Shown here piece after piece: positions 27,091 through 36,268 of a stretch of 64,000 nucleotides of DNA. A program made the translations under genes and the position numbers. The notes below the pieces were generated by a model. That model searched no databases and had not been told where the DNA came from. It saw only the letters and a list, made by a program, of their open reading frames with translations. The stretch's first letter is position 1. Every line of letters begins with the position of its first letter. The DNA is from CAWKKW01 sp963850345. Lineage in GTDB: Bacteria; Acidobacteriota; Terriglobia; Terriglobales; Acidobacteriaceae. The DNA lies in NCBI GenBank assembly GCA_963850345.1, contig CAWKKW010000002.1, forward strand, positions 186,001-250,000. Reading direction: 5' to 3'.

Positions 27091-27918
27091 ATGCTTACGG
27101 CCAGTCGCGTTGTGCTCGTGACCGGGGCTTCTTCTGGAATCGGCCTCGCCTGCGCCACCCACCTCGCCAATCGCGGATTCCGCGTGTATGGAACTTCGCG
27201 TCGCGCACTCTCCGGATCCCGGCGCCAAGTTCACGATGCTCCGCATGGATGTGACCAACGAGCAGTCCGTCAGGGAGGCCATCGCATTCGTTCATCAGCG
27301 GGAAGGCCGTCTCGATGTCGTCGTTAACAATGCGGGAGTAGGACTGGCAGGGCCGATTGAATGCACCACCCTTGACGAGATGCGCCAGCAGTTCGAGGTC
27401 AACTTCTTCGGCACGGTGCAGGTGTGCCGCAGCGTTCTGCCCATCCTGCGCGCGCAGCGAAGCGGCTACATCGTCAACATAGGCTCAATCGGCGGCCTGG
27501 TCGCGATCCCGTACCAGTCCATGTATAGCGCATCGAAGTTCAGCCTCGAAGGATTCACCGAGGCGCTGCGTTACGAGGTAGCTCAATTCGGAATCAACGT
27601 GGTGCTGCTCGAGCCCGGCGACCACAAAACCAGCTTCACGCAAAATCGGCAGATCAGCGAGGCCACACGCAACGATGTGGTCTATGCGGAACAGTTCCAG
27701 CGCCGCGCTCCGCCAGATGGAACTCGACGAGCAGAATGGCCCGTCGCCGAATGGAATCGCAGAGTTGCTTGAGCGCATCGTGAACACGCGGCGGCCCAAG
27801 GCTGCGCTACATGGTCGGGCCGCCGTCGCAACGCGCGGTGGTGTGGCTGCGGAGATTCGGCCCGTACGCGATGTTCGATTACGCCATGCGTCGGTACTAC
27901 CATCTGTCCAGCCGCTAG
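27091..27918 (+). pseudogene. Short-chain dehydrogenase, frameshifted three times
   Basis: An SDR gene is split over three frames. Frame 1 holds the Rossmann start (VLVTGASSGIGLACA). From about 27200 frame 2 carries VNNAGVGLAGP, NIGSIGGL and the catalytic YSASK. From about 27705 frame 3 carries LRQMELDEQNGPSP. From about 27796 frame 1 resumes with RYMVGPPSQRAVVWL and ends in RYYHLSSR. Each switch is explained by one extra base (near 27199-27206, 27701-27710 and 27792-27800). Removing three bases restores a 274-aa SDR. It may be a recent pseudogene or a local assembly error. SDRs of this type reduce ketones with NAD(P)H, and the ketosynthase and oxoamine-synthase context fits a 3-ketoacyl or 3-ketosphinganine-like substrate. 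Confidence 0.85.
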
Positions 27919-27931
27919 TCCTGATCGGCGG

Positions 27932-29225
27932 CTAATCCGGGTCCTTCGCCAGCTTTCCAAAGACATCCAGCGCGAACTCCAACTGCTCGCGCGTGTGGGC
28001 CGCGGTTACACACAGCCGCAGCCTCGCGCTGCCTTGCGGTACCGCGGGGAAGAGCACCGGCGTTGCCAGAATGCCGAAATCGCGCAGCCTTCTCGCGAAT
28101 AGCGCAGTCACCCGATCGTCGTGCAGCAGGACAGGAATGACCGGGCTTTCCGAAAGACCAGTATCGTAGCCCAGGCGCTTTAAGCCATTCCGCAGAAAGA
28201 TTGCATTCTGGCGCGCACGGCAAACTCGTTCCGGCTCACGATCCAGAATCGAGACCGATTCGCGAACCGCTGCTACCGCCGCCGGACAAAGCGCCGCAGA
28301 AAAGATGAACGGCGAGGCCGCGTGCTGCAGGAAGATGGAAAGCTCCTGCGACCCGGCTACGAAACCGCCATTCGAAGGGATAGCCTTCGCGAGGGATCCA
28401 GTCCAGATATCCACGTCAGCTAGTGGCGACTCCGCAATACTCGTCGGTTCCGCGCCCGCGATCTCCCAGAACGCCAAAGGAGTGCGACTCGTCCATGAGC
28501 AGGAAGCAGCCAAACTCCTGCTTCAACGCCACGATCTCCGGTAGACGGCAGATGTCCCCATCCATCGAAAAGACGCCGTCGGAAATGATCAAGGTGCGAT
28601 TCGCATCAGTCGGCGCTTCCAACTCCTGGCGCAGCGATTCAGGGTCGTTATGGCGGAAGCGCTGAATCTGCACTCCGGCCAACCGACAGGCATCGATCAG
28701 GCTGCGATGCGACAGCGCATCCGCAATCACGCGGTCGGCGGGTCCAAACAGCGCCGAGATCACAGCCATATTGGCCAGGTATCCCGAACTGAAGGTAATG
28801 ACCTCTTCGGTTCCCTTAAACGCGGCAAGTTCTTTCTCCATCTCGCGATGAAGGTCCATGGTCCCCGTCAGCAGTCGTACGCCGCCGGTGCCGGTGCCAT
28901 ATTTCGTTACTGCCTCGATAGCCGCGGCATCGACGCGCGGGTCGCCGATGAGCCCGAGATAGTCGTAAGACGACAGCATCAACATCGGATGTCCGTCCGC
29001 CTGCACCTGCGGTCCGGACCGGCCCTCGAGCGGAATCTGGAAGGGATAGGCATCACTCTCAACTGCCAGCGCGGTGCTCTCAAAAAGTCTGCGCGCGCGC
29101 GCGTCCATCAGGTCTTTTTTGCGAAAACTCCACTCTTTCCCTGGAGTGAAATAGCGATCGAACAGACTTCCCGAGGAAGAGGGAAATTGCGCGACCTCTT
29201 GTTGTTCGTTGGGTTTAGTGGCCAT
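27932..29225 (-). pseudogene. Alpha-oxoamine synthase (KBL/BioF/SPT-like), one frameshift
   Basis: This is a PLP enzyme of the family that condenses an acyl thioester with an amino acid (8-amino-7-oxononanoate synthase, 2-amino-3-ketobutyrate ligase, serine palmitoyltransferase). The first part has SSYDYLGL, GTGTGGVRLLTG and LMDESHSFGVLG. The frame ends at 28416, but the correct continuation (DVDIWTGSLAKAIPSNGGF with the PLP lysine, down to 27932) is one base out of phase. Total length is 1294 bases, one more than a multiple of three. Removing one base near 28417-28440 restores about 430 aa. AAGGGA six bases before ATG 29225 sets the start. It converges with the broken SDR gene, with 13 bases between the stops. 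Confidence 0.85.
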
Positions 29226-29718
29226 CCATAGTCCCTTCAGATATCTGTGAATCATAACTGCCGTGCAGGGGTTTGCAAAGCTGAACTCAATCCCGTGTCC
29301 GCGCAGCCGAATTCTTTCACCACACGAAATCAAACGGGGAGAACTGCTCCACGCGCCCACTTTCTGCAACGAATTGCGTAGACGACCCCATTGTCTCGTT
29401 CATTGTTCGGTCCGGAGAACATTTTGGTAACACAGGCAACCAAACTGCAGGAATCTCTTGGACTTGCGCGTCTGCAATGCTACATTTGGCTGCCAGCTCA
29501 TTTCGTTTCGACACAGATCTGGGTTGCAAGAAAGTAAGTTGCGGCGCTTAGAACCGCAACCCGGGTCCTGATTTTCTCCGATGTGGCAATGGTTTCCCCC
29601 CAAAGTGACCGATTGCCTCACGCTCTATTGCTGACCACGCTCGGCTGCGTGTTTCGACCCACTCTCCTTTTTCTGATCCCCCGGGCCCTTTTCATTCCCA
29701 GATGTTCTGAGAGGAACC
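29226..29718. promoter_or_regulatory. 493-base leader region with alternative hairpins
   Basis: No gene is supported here. Two mutually exclusive 7-bp stems are visible: GGGTTGC (29521-29527) with GCAACCC (29556-29562), or GTTGCGG (29538-29544) with CCGCAAC (29554-29560). They lie about 160 bases upstream of the lectin-like gene and could be part of its leader. No known riboswitch consensus was matched. Confidence 0.35.
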
Positions 29719-32382
29719 ATGTATATACATCGTGCCGCACGGCTGATCGCGTCTACTCTGTTCGCATTCGCTACGCTCTTGAGCGGGACTTCCGCGCTCG
29801 CGCAGCAGGTCACTTACTACGACTTCGACACGGCCCCGGCGAACAGCAGCTATGCCTGTTCCCCAACCTCGGCGAGCAAGCTGTTCTGCCTCAACGACGG
29901 CACCGGTAACGGAGCGAACCCTTCATTCCTCTCGGACACGTATCCAGCGATCATCGATCCGGTCACGACGGATAATCCGACTACGTCGAGCACGCATACT
30001 GCGGTGCAGATGACGCCCGCCGCTGGCAATCAGAGCTCCAGCATGTGGTTCTCGCTGCCGCAGAAGATATCCGATGGTTTTACGGCCTACTTTGCGTTCA
30101 AGATCACGCCGGGAAGCCGCGCGGATGGCTTGGCTTTCGTAATTCAGAATTCTGCAGGCGGGGGAACCGTTAACGCCAGCGACGGTGCCACGGTCTGTTC
30201 CACCCAGGGATCGGGCATCACCGCGGTGGGCGTTGTCGGTGCAGGTGGATGTATGGGATACGGAGGAATCGACAACAGCCTGGCCCTCGAGTTCGATACC
30301 TACACGAACGGCTTTGGGGATCCCAACAACAATCACATCGCGCTCCAGAATTGTGGAGCCGGACTTCCCAACTCTCCCGACCATACGCAATGCCAGGTTC
30401 AGCTGGGAGTGGGTGCTAACAAGGTTCCTGCCATCGCCATTCCCCCCAACATTGATCTGGCGGATGGCAACGTTCACCAGGTGGTCGTCGAATACAGCGG
30501 ACCGAATGATACCGTTCCGAACCAACTGCAGGTCTTCATCGACCCCACATTTGTTGCCGGCACCCATACGCCCTCAACCGCTCCCATCCTTTCCGGGACT
30601 TACGACATCAGCGCCAATCTCAACCTGATGAATAGCGGAACGGCCAACGACAGCGCCTACATCGGATTCACGGCAGCGACCGGTGCAGCATTCGAGCAGC
30701 ACGAAATTATGGCCTGGACGTTCACTCCGCATACGCCCAGCACCCAGCAGCAGCCGCTCAATCCTCCGGGAACTCCGACCACCTTCCCCTTCGGCGCGCA
30801 CACGTTCACCGTCAACTATCCTGCCGGAGCAACGACCACCGGCATCGACATGATCGTCACCGCCAACACCATCACGCCGGCGTTCTTCGCGCAGCTTTCA
30901 GTTGGGAGACCGTATGCCGGCACGCAATGCCAGGTGTACGACGAGACTGGTGGGAACTGCATCGTCTACTCTTCGTCTTGCGTCACGCACGGCACAACCA
31001 ACGTGGTCACCTGTCCGGCAATTACAGATCCGGCCACCTTCATCGACCTGAAGTCTGCCTATAACAACAGCCTTCCACCCACCACTCCCGGATTCCTGCA
31101 AGGCGATCCGCTCTACAGTCTGCTCACTTCGGTCACCGGCGACGGAACCACCGCCAAGGTGTCCTGTGCCGCTGAATGTTCCGTGACCGTAGGCCAAACC
31201 ATCACCATCGGCGGAACCAGCGTGGGCAACACTCCTGGAAGTCCCTTCGACGGAACCTTCACCGTTACCAGTATCCCCACCGAACCAACCGGATTTACCT
31301 TTTCCAGCACTGCCAATGCCATGGCCACGGGCGGCTATGTCGCGTCAAACAACGTGCAGAACATTTTCACGTCATACGTTCCGCAGCGGATCGATGGCAC
31401 CACCGCGGGCAAGACCAAAAACTTTTCTGACTTCGTCGCCACTTCAGCGACCGTCATTTCGCCAACCATCCTTACCGATACGCCTAACCCCTCAGTCGTC
31501 GGCGTGCCAGTCACTCTTTCCTTCAAAGTCAGCGGAGTCACAGTTCCAACCGGCGCATACACGGTCACCTCGAGTGTCGTGGGAGATCCCGGCTGCAGCG
31601 GATCGCTCGTCGCAGGCGCAGGTGTCTGCGTTCTAACCTTCGGTACTCCGGGCGGCAGGACCCTCACCCTCTCGTACGCCGGAGATAGCAATTACGGCAA
31701 CTCGTTCACGACCGTATTGCAATTGGTCTCGGCCGGCCCGCTCGCGACCGTGTCCACTAACGCCCTAAATTTCGGGACGGTCTACCTCGGTTCGATCAAC
31801 GTTAAATCCGTTACTCTCACGAACACTGGGAGTGCCGCGATGACCATCACCCAGAACTTCCTCCAGATTGTTGGCGGTGGAAACTCGAAGGAATTCGTGG
31901 CTCTCAGCCTTTGCCCGGCCAGTCTCGCCGTGGGTAAGTCCTGCACGATTTTCGTCAGCTTTATAGCCGGCCCAACCTACACTCCGCAGACTGCAACCCT
32001 GATGATTACGGATAGCGCCCCGGGAAGCCCGCAACTGGTGAGCCTGAGCGCAACCGTGATCAATCCGCAAGGAACGTTCAGGCCCGGCGAAGTAGAGTTC
32101 GGATCCGTCAAGGTTGGCACCTCGTCTCGGCTGTCGACAGTGCTGACCAACACCGGAGCGACTCCGCTTGCGATCACCAGTATCGGAGTCAGCGGTGCGA
32201 GCGCCGGCGATTTCAGACTAACAAGCAATGGATGCCCCTCTTCCCTCGCAGCAGGTTCAAGCTGCGCACTCGCAGTGACGTTCACTCCGAGTGGGAAGGG
32301 ATATCGCACCGCAAACCTTGTCGTGGTGGATAACGCCAAGGGAGGCTCACAACAGGCGCAGCTCGAGGGAGCAGGCAAATAA
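29719..32382 (+). CDS. Secreted lectin-like protein with Ig-like and choice-of-anchor D domains
   Basis: This 887-aa protein has a signal peptide ending near SALAQQ (about residue 29). The first domain (about 30-345) looks like an L-type (legume-type) lectin fold: ITPGSRADGLAFVIQN, CMGYGGIDNSLALEFDTY, then AYIGFTAATGA. The middle part is less clear. An Ig-like bacterial domain follows (ILTDTPNPSVVGVPVTLSFKV ... LSYAGDSNYG). Two ASPM/SPD-2/Hydin-like 'choice-of-anchor D' repeats end the protein (LNFGTVYLGS, VEFGSVKVGTSS). Such proteins are surface or secreted and may bind glycans. GAGAGGAACC directly before ATG 29719 is a good ribosome site. Confidence 0.82.
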   Translation: MYIHRAARLIASTLFAFATLLSGTSALAQQVTYYDFDTAPANSSYACSPTSASKLFCLNDGTGNGANPSFLSDTYPAIIDPVTTDNPTTSSTHTAVQMTPAAGNQSSSMWFSLPQKISDGFTAYFAFKITPGSRADGLAFVIQNSAGGGTVNASDGATVCSTQGSGITAVGVVGAGGCMGYGGIDNSLALEFDTYTNGFGDPNNNHIALQNCGAGLPNSPDHTQCQVQLGVGANKVPAIAIPPNIDLADGNVHQVVVEYSGPNDTVPNQLQVFIDPTFVAGTHTPSTAPILSGTYDISANLNLMNSGTANDSAYIGFTAATGAAFEQHEIMAWTFTPHTPSTQQQPLNPPGTPTTFPFGAHTFTVNYPAGATTTGIDMIVTANTITPAFFAQLSVGRPYAGTQCQVYDETGGNCIVYSSSCVTHGTTNVVTCPAITDPATFIDLKSAYNNSLPPTTPGFLQGDPLYSLLTSVTGDGTTAKVSCAAECSVTVGQTITIGGTSVGNTPGSPFDGTFTVTSIPTEPTGFTFSSTANAMATGGYVASNNVQNIFTSYVPQRIDGTTAGKTKNFSDFVATSATVISPTILTDTPNPSVVGVPVTLSFKVSGVTVPTGAYTVTSSVVGDPGCSGSLVAGAGVCVLTFGTPGGRTLTLSYAGDSNYGNSFTTVLQLVSAGPLATVSTNALNFGTVYLGSINVKSVTLTNTGSAAMTITQNFLQIVGGGNSKEFVALSLCPASLAVGKSCTIFVSFIAGPTYTPQTATLMITDSAPGSPQLVSLSATVINPQGTFRPGEVEFGSVKVGTSSRLSTVLTNTGATPLAITSIGVSGASAGDFRLTSNGCPSSLAAGSSCALAVTFTPSGKGYRTANLVVVDNAKGGSQQAQLEGAGK

Positions 32383-32413
32383 CTCATAGCTGAAGCTGTT
32401 TCGAAATACAAGT

Positions 32414-32453
32414 ACAACTGCCGCTCTCACCTGAAATGGGGAGCGGCAGTTGT
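32414..32453. terminator. Bidirectional terminator between lectin-like and GH35 genes
   Basis: A perfect 13-bp stem (ACAACTGCCGCTC at 32414-32426, its complement at 32441-32453) with a 14-base loop and GTGTTTCT after it lies between two converging genes, 32 bases after the first stop. Confidence 0.8.
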
Positions 32454-32501
32454 GTTTCTAGTCCGATAGAAAACGCGAGCGGGGCACTCTCGCCGTAGAC
32501 T

Positions 32502-34112
32502 TTATCTGAAACGGTAGACCTGCGCTTTTTCGATCTTTGTCTCGCGCGGATCGAAACGCCAGTAATTACCCTGATCATTTTCGTCTCCATTCAACCTGCG
32601 CCCCGCCTCCCACTCTCCGTTTACGAATTGACCCTCATCGACTGAGGCTATGCCCACATGCGGCAGCCCCGCCGATCGCGCGGTGAAGGTCACCCGGAAG
32701 CCACGTCCCGCGCCCACGAACTGATCTGGGCCGGTGGCTAAAATCAAGCCATAACCCCTCTCCGAGTGGAATCCGAATATCTCGTCCAGGCTCACGCGCA
32801 CCGTGTACCCGTTCATCTGAAACTCAACTGAGGGATGGCTCTTGTCGAGAACGAACCCATGCACGGCTTGCCTCGACTGCGCATCAAGCAAGATAGGCGC
32901 GAGTTGCGCGAGAATACCGTAGCTCGTACCCAGTTCGTTCTCCTTGTCAGTCCAGGAATCGATTCCAAAGGGAGAAAAGCCGATGGCGGCATGTTCGCCG
33001 ACTGCATAGAAGACGTTCGCAGCACCCGCCGCTTCGCCGTTCGTCTCCGGAACAAAGAGCGTGTTTCCATCGCGATGGTAGCGGCTGGACCAAGAGGCAA
33101 AATCGGAGGCATACAAATCAGGGGCGAAGAAATCGAGCGCCGAACCAGCAGCTCTCCACACATCGATCACCCGCGGCTGTGGGCCTCCACTGGGGTAATC
33201 TCCGGGAATCGTATCTTCGCCGGCCAGCCAGGTGTTCACATACATCGGCAGGTTGTAAGCCGCCTTGGCTTTTGCCGTCTCCGCTTGCACGAAATGCGCA
33301 TACTGCCAGGCCATGAAGATTTCATCGGCACGCGAACTGTCTCCGAAGACCTCCGTCCAGGTTCCCGTGCTTTTCTCGCCGTTGTCATGCCAGAGCGCGA
33401 ACAACTCAGGGTTCAGCGTCTCTCGATGCGCCTTGAGGTAGCGTGTAAGTTCCTGCGGGACCGGCGATGCGAACGCCTGGTTGGAGGCCGGCGAATGGTC
33501 CCGCGTGTCGCCCAGGATTCCAACCTCATTCTCGACTTGCATCATCAACACGGTGTGGTCGCGCGCATCCACTTCGCGCAGGTGCTGCATCAACGCGGTA
33601 AATGCACTCTCATCGGCTCGCAGCGTCTCTTCGCTGAACGTGCTTAGAATGCCGACAGGGTTGCCGTTCTCCACCACGCGCGGAAATCGCTTCGTATCCG
33701 CCTTGACCCAGAGCGGCGGATAACTCGACATGCCATTTTTCCAGGCCGCGAGCCACAGGAACACTACATGCAAGTGCTGCTCTCGCGCCTGTGCCAGTAA
33801 GCCATCTACCAGCGCGAAGTCAAACTTGCCTTCGGTCGGCTCTACCAGTTCCCACGACACAGGAGTAAGCACCGTGTTAAGCGGAATCGCCGCCAGGCGC
33901 GGCCATACCAGCTTCATGTAATCGAGGCTTGAGGAGCTTGAGTTATGCAGCTCGCTTGCCAACATCAGGTAAGGTTTGCCGTCCACGATCAGCTGTACCG
34001 CCGCACCTCGTTTTTCAAGATGCGGCGCGGACGATTGCTGCGCGATGAGAGAGCCGGCACTTGCAACCATGAGAAGGAGGCTGGTAGAAAAAGCAAACTT
34101 TGCGATTCGCAT
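32502..34112 (-). CDS. Secreted GH35 beta-galactosidase-type glycosidase
   Basis: This 536-aa family 35 glycoside hydrolase has a signal peptide (core FSTSLLLMVASAGSLIA, cleavage near AQQ). The TIM barrel starts GKPYLMLASELHNSS. The acid/base Glu is in MQVENEVGILG and the likely nucleophile Glu is in LFVPETNGEA. A C-terminal beta-rich domain of the type found in bacterial GH35 (DUF5597-like) follows. The enzyme removes terminal beta-galactose from oligosaccharides, probably in the periplasm. The frame is open to 34175, and ATG 34112 is chosen because the signal peptide begins there. No strong ribosome site is visible. It diverges from the GH125 gene. Confidence 0.88.
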   Translation of the reverse strand: MRIAKFAFSTSLLLMVASAGSLIAQQSSAPHLEKRGAAVQLIVDGKPYLMLASELHNSSSSSLDYMKLVWPRLAAIPLNTVLTPVSWELVEPTEGKFDFALVDGLLAQAREQHLHVVFLWLAAWKNGMSSYPPLWVKADTKRFPRVVENGNPVGILSTFSEETLRADESAFTALMQHLREVDARDHTVLMMQVENEVGILGDTRDHSPASNQAFASPVPQELTRYLKAHRETLNPELFALWHDNGEKSTGTWTEVFGDSSRADEIFMAWQYAHFVQAETAKAKAAYNLPMYVNTWLAGEDTIPGDYPSGGPQPRVIDVWRAAGSALDFFAPDLYASDFASWSSRYHRDGNTLFVPETNGEAAGAANVFYAVGEHAAIGFSPFGIDSWTDKENELGTSYGILAQLAPILLDAQSRQAVHGFVLDKSHPSVEFQMNGYTVRVSLDEIFGFHSERGYGLILATGPDQFVGAGRGFRVTFTARSAGLPHVGIASVDEGQFVNGEWEAGRRLNGDENDQGNYWRFDPRETKIEKAQVYRFR

Positions 34113-34306
34113 ATCGGCAGCCAATCTAACACAATCGATGCGGCCGATTGCGTGACAGCCACTGCACACTATCAAGCATAGTAGATCCAGAAGTGGTAGA
34201 TGGGCGAGATTCTTCGCGGCCTCGCCGGCTGCCCGTCTCGATCCGCAAACGGAAAACTAATTCCAGTCTGCCCCTTGCTTCCCGTTGCCATGTTACAAAC
34301 GAATAC

Positions 34307-35737
34307 ATGCTCAACCGCCGGGAGTTTTTGAAGTCTGGATGCATGGCCGCCCCTTCGCTCGCGCTGCTTGGTGGAAGCGCCTTCGCCGTCGCTGCCCAGC
34401 GCGACTCGATGCGGCCCGCTTTGGCCGAGCGCAAATTCAAGAGCGCCGCGGTGGAGTCGTTTCTTCAATCCACAAAGGCGAGAATCCCTGATCCTGAACT
34501 GGCGTGGCTCTTCGAGAACTGCTTTCCCAACACGCTCGACACCACCGTCTCGCCCGGGACACTCGACGGCAAGCCGGACACCTTCGTCATCACCGGAGAC
34601 ATTCACGCAATGTGGCTGCGCGACAGCTCTGCCCAGGTGTGGCCGTATGTCCCGATGGCTTCCGCTGATCCCGCACTTCGAACTTTGCTGGAGGGTGTTA
34701 TCCGGCGGCAGGCTCGCTGTCTGCTGCTCGACCCTTACGCGAATGCCTTTCTAGAGAGTGCGTCGTCGCCCCCTTTGGAATGGGCTCTGCACGACGATAC
34801 CGAGATGAAGCGTGGTGTCGGTGAGCGCAAGTGGGAGATCGATTCGATCTGTTATCCGATCCGGCTGGCGCACCGATACTGGCAGGTTACGCATGACCGC
34901 GCTCCGTTCGACGCAACGTTTCGCCAGGCCATGCATGTGGTCGTCGACACCCTTCGCACACAGCAGCGATTGGAAGGGAAGGGCCCGTACCATTTCCAGC
35001 GGACCAGCCCCCATCCCACCGAAACGCTCGGCGCTGAGGGATACGGTGCGCCGACCCGTCCTGATGGACTGGTGCATTCTGGCTTTCGTCCCTCAGACGA
35101 TGCCTGCGAGTACCCCTACTTGATCCCGTCCAATCTTTTCGCCGTGGTGAGCCTGCGACAGCTCAAATCGCTTGCCCTTGAAGTGCTCAACGATGGGGAA
35201 CTCGCCACAGCCGCTGAGTCGATTGCTTCGTCCATCGAGGCAGCGCTCGAGAAGGCTGGCAAGGCACACCATCCTGAACATGGCGAGATCTGGGCCTATG
35301 AAGTCGACGGGTTCGGCAACGCCTACTTCGCCGACGACGCGAATATTCCAAGCCTGCTTGCGTTGCCGTATCTCGGCGCTGTCGCGAACACAGACCCGGT
35401 GTATGTCAGAACCCGCGCCTTCGTGTTGAGCCCCAGCAATCCCTGGTTCTTTCGCGGACGCATCGCAGAAGGAGTCGGAGGCCCTCACGTTGGCGCGGAC
35501 ATGATCTGGCCCATGTCCATCATCATGCGGGCATTCACCAGCACTTCAGATGCGGAGATTCGTCAATGCCTGCTGTGGCTAAAGGCGTCGCACGCCGGCA
35601 CCGGGTTCATGCACGAGAGCTTCGACAAGAATGATCCCAAGCACTTCACCCGGCCATGGTTTGCCTGGGCCAATACTCTGTTCGGCGAACTGATCGCGCA
35701 CCTCGCATCCACCAAGCCCAGTCTGCTCGCGACCTGA
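34307..35737 (+). CDS. GH125 exo-alpha-1,6-mannosidase-type hydrolase, Tat-exported
   Basis: This 476-aa GH125 (formerly DUF1237) enzyme removes alpha-1,6-linked mannose from glycans. It begins MLNRREFLKSG, a twin-arginine export signal with the hydrophobic core AAPSLALLGGSAFA. Family signatures are GDIHAMWLRDSSAQVWPY, RPSDDACEYPYLIPSN and the late GPHVGADMIWPMS. The frame is open from 34148, and ATG 34307 fits the signal. The start region lacks a strong Shine-Dalgarno. Its neighbours (GH35, FucU/FucP locus) suggest use of mannose-, galactose- and fucose-containing glycans. Confidence 0.88.
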   Translation: MLNRREFLKSGCMAAPSLALLGGSAFAVAAQRDSMRPALAERKFKSAAVESFLQSTKARIPDPELAWLFENCFPNTLDTTVSPGTLDGKPDTFVITGDIHAMWLRDSSAQVWPYVPMASADPALRTLLEGVIRRQARCLLLDPYANAFLESASSPPLEWALHDDTEMKRGVGERKWEIDSICYPIRLAHRYWQVTHDRAPFDATFRQAMHVVVDTLRTQQRLEGKGPYHFQRTSPHPTETLGAEGYGAPTRPDGLVHSGFRPSDDACEYPYLIPSNLFAVVSLRQLKSLALEVLNDGELATAAESIASSIEAALEKAGKAHHPEHGEIWAYEVDGFGNAYFADDANIPSLLALPYLGAVANTDPVYVRTRAFVLSPSNPWFFRGRIAEGVGGPHVGADMIWPMSIIMRAFTSTSDAEIRQCLLWLKASHAGTGFMHESFDKNDPKHFTRPWFAWANTLFGELIAHLASTKPSLLAT

Positions 35738-35782
35738 AAACCAATCGGCTCTAGCCTCGTTCCAAGTTGCAGAAGCTAACCT

Positions 35783-36172
35783 CTACGCGGACTCAAGAAT
35801 GAGATTGGCATACTGCGTCGTGTCGCCGGTCCTTATCAAGCCGATCGCATGGGGAACTCGCTTTTTGAACTCGACATGCGGTTCAAAGGTGAGCGGAATG
35901 TCTCCAAGTTGTTGCGCGAGAGCAGAGATCGTACCCTTCGCATTCACCTGGCGAAATTCCTCGGCCGCGAAGACCTTGCCGATCTGAAAGTTCTGCTGAA
36001 TCGCGCGCAATACCTCCACGACCCGCGGAAGATCATCGATCAGGGAGATATCGACGGTCTCGATCTGCGGCCAAAAGGGAAAGCCCCGATCGGCGATGAC
36101 TACAGTGTTAGTGTGGCGAACCCGGCTGAGCAATGAATTGATGGCGGGATTGAGGATGCCTGTCTTGAGCAC
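35783..36172 (-). CDS. RbsD/FucU-family sugar mutarotase
   Basis: This 129-aa RbsD/FucU protein converts sugar anomers (ribose pyranase or L-fucose mutarotase), preparing the sugar for catabolic enzymes. MLKTGILNPAINSLLSRVRHTNTVVIAD has the conserved catalytic His (RHTNT). The FucU-like ending HAIGLIRTGDTTQYANLIL is also present. FucP and fucose-type oxidation genes in the same locus favour the L-fucose role. It is transcribed divergently from the LacI-type regulator, with a small palindrome between them. No separate ribosome site is strong enough to dispute ATG 36172. Confidence 0.85.
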   Translation of the reverse strand: MLKTGILNPAINSLLSRVRHTNTVVIADRGFPFWPQIETVDISLIDDLPRVVEVLRAIQQNFQIGKVFAAEEFRQVNAKGTISALAQQLGDIPLTFEPHVEFKKRVPHAIGLIRTGDTTQYANLILESA

Positions 36173-36202
36173 GCACGTGTCCTTAGGGTAGCTACTGAGA
36201 GT

Positions 36203-36233
36203 TAGCAGGCTAAAGAGTAATCGATGCAGTAAG
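36203..36233. promoter_or_regulatory. Candidate operator between mutarotase and LacI genes
   Basis: TTAGCAGGCTAA (36203-36214) is a palindrome with a two-base centre. It is followed by CGATGCAGTAA (36223-36233), which nearly matches CGATACAGTAA on the - strand at 39154-39164 in the other divergent promoter of this locus. Confidence 0.4.
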
Positions 36234-36268
36234 CCGTATGTTTGGTGATCCGTAGTATATTTCGACCC

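Noticed and set aside
27199..28440. Programmed frameshifting as an explanation for the SDR and oxoamine synthase breaks
   Set aside because: There is no slippery heptamer or following pseudoknot, the breaks occur four times in two genes on opposite strands, and none resembles known programmed +1 sites. Decay or sequence error is simpler.
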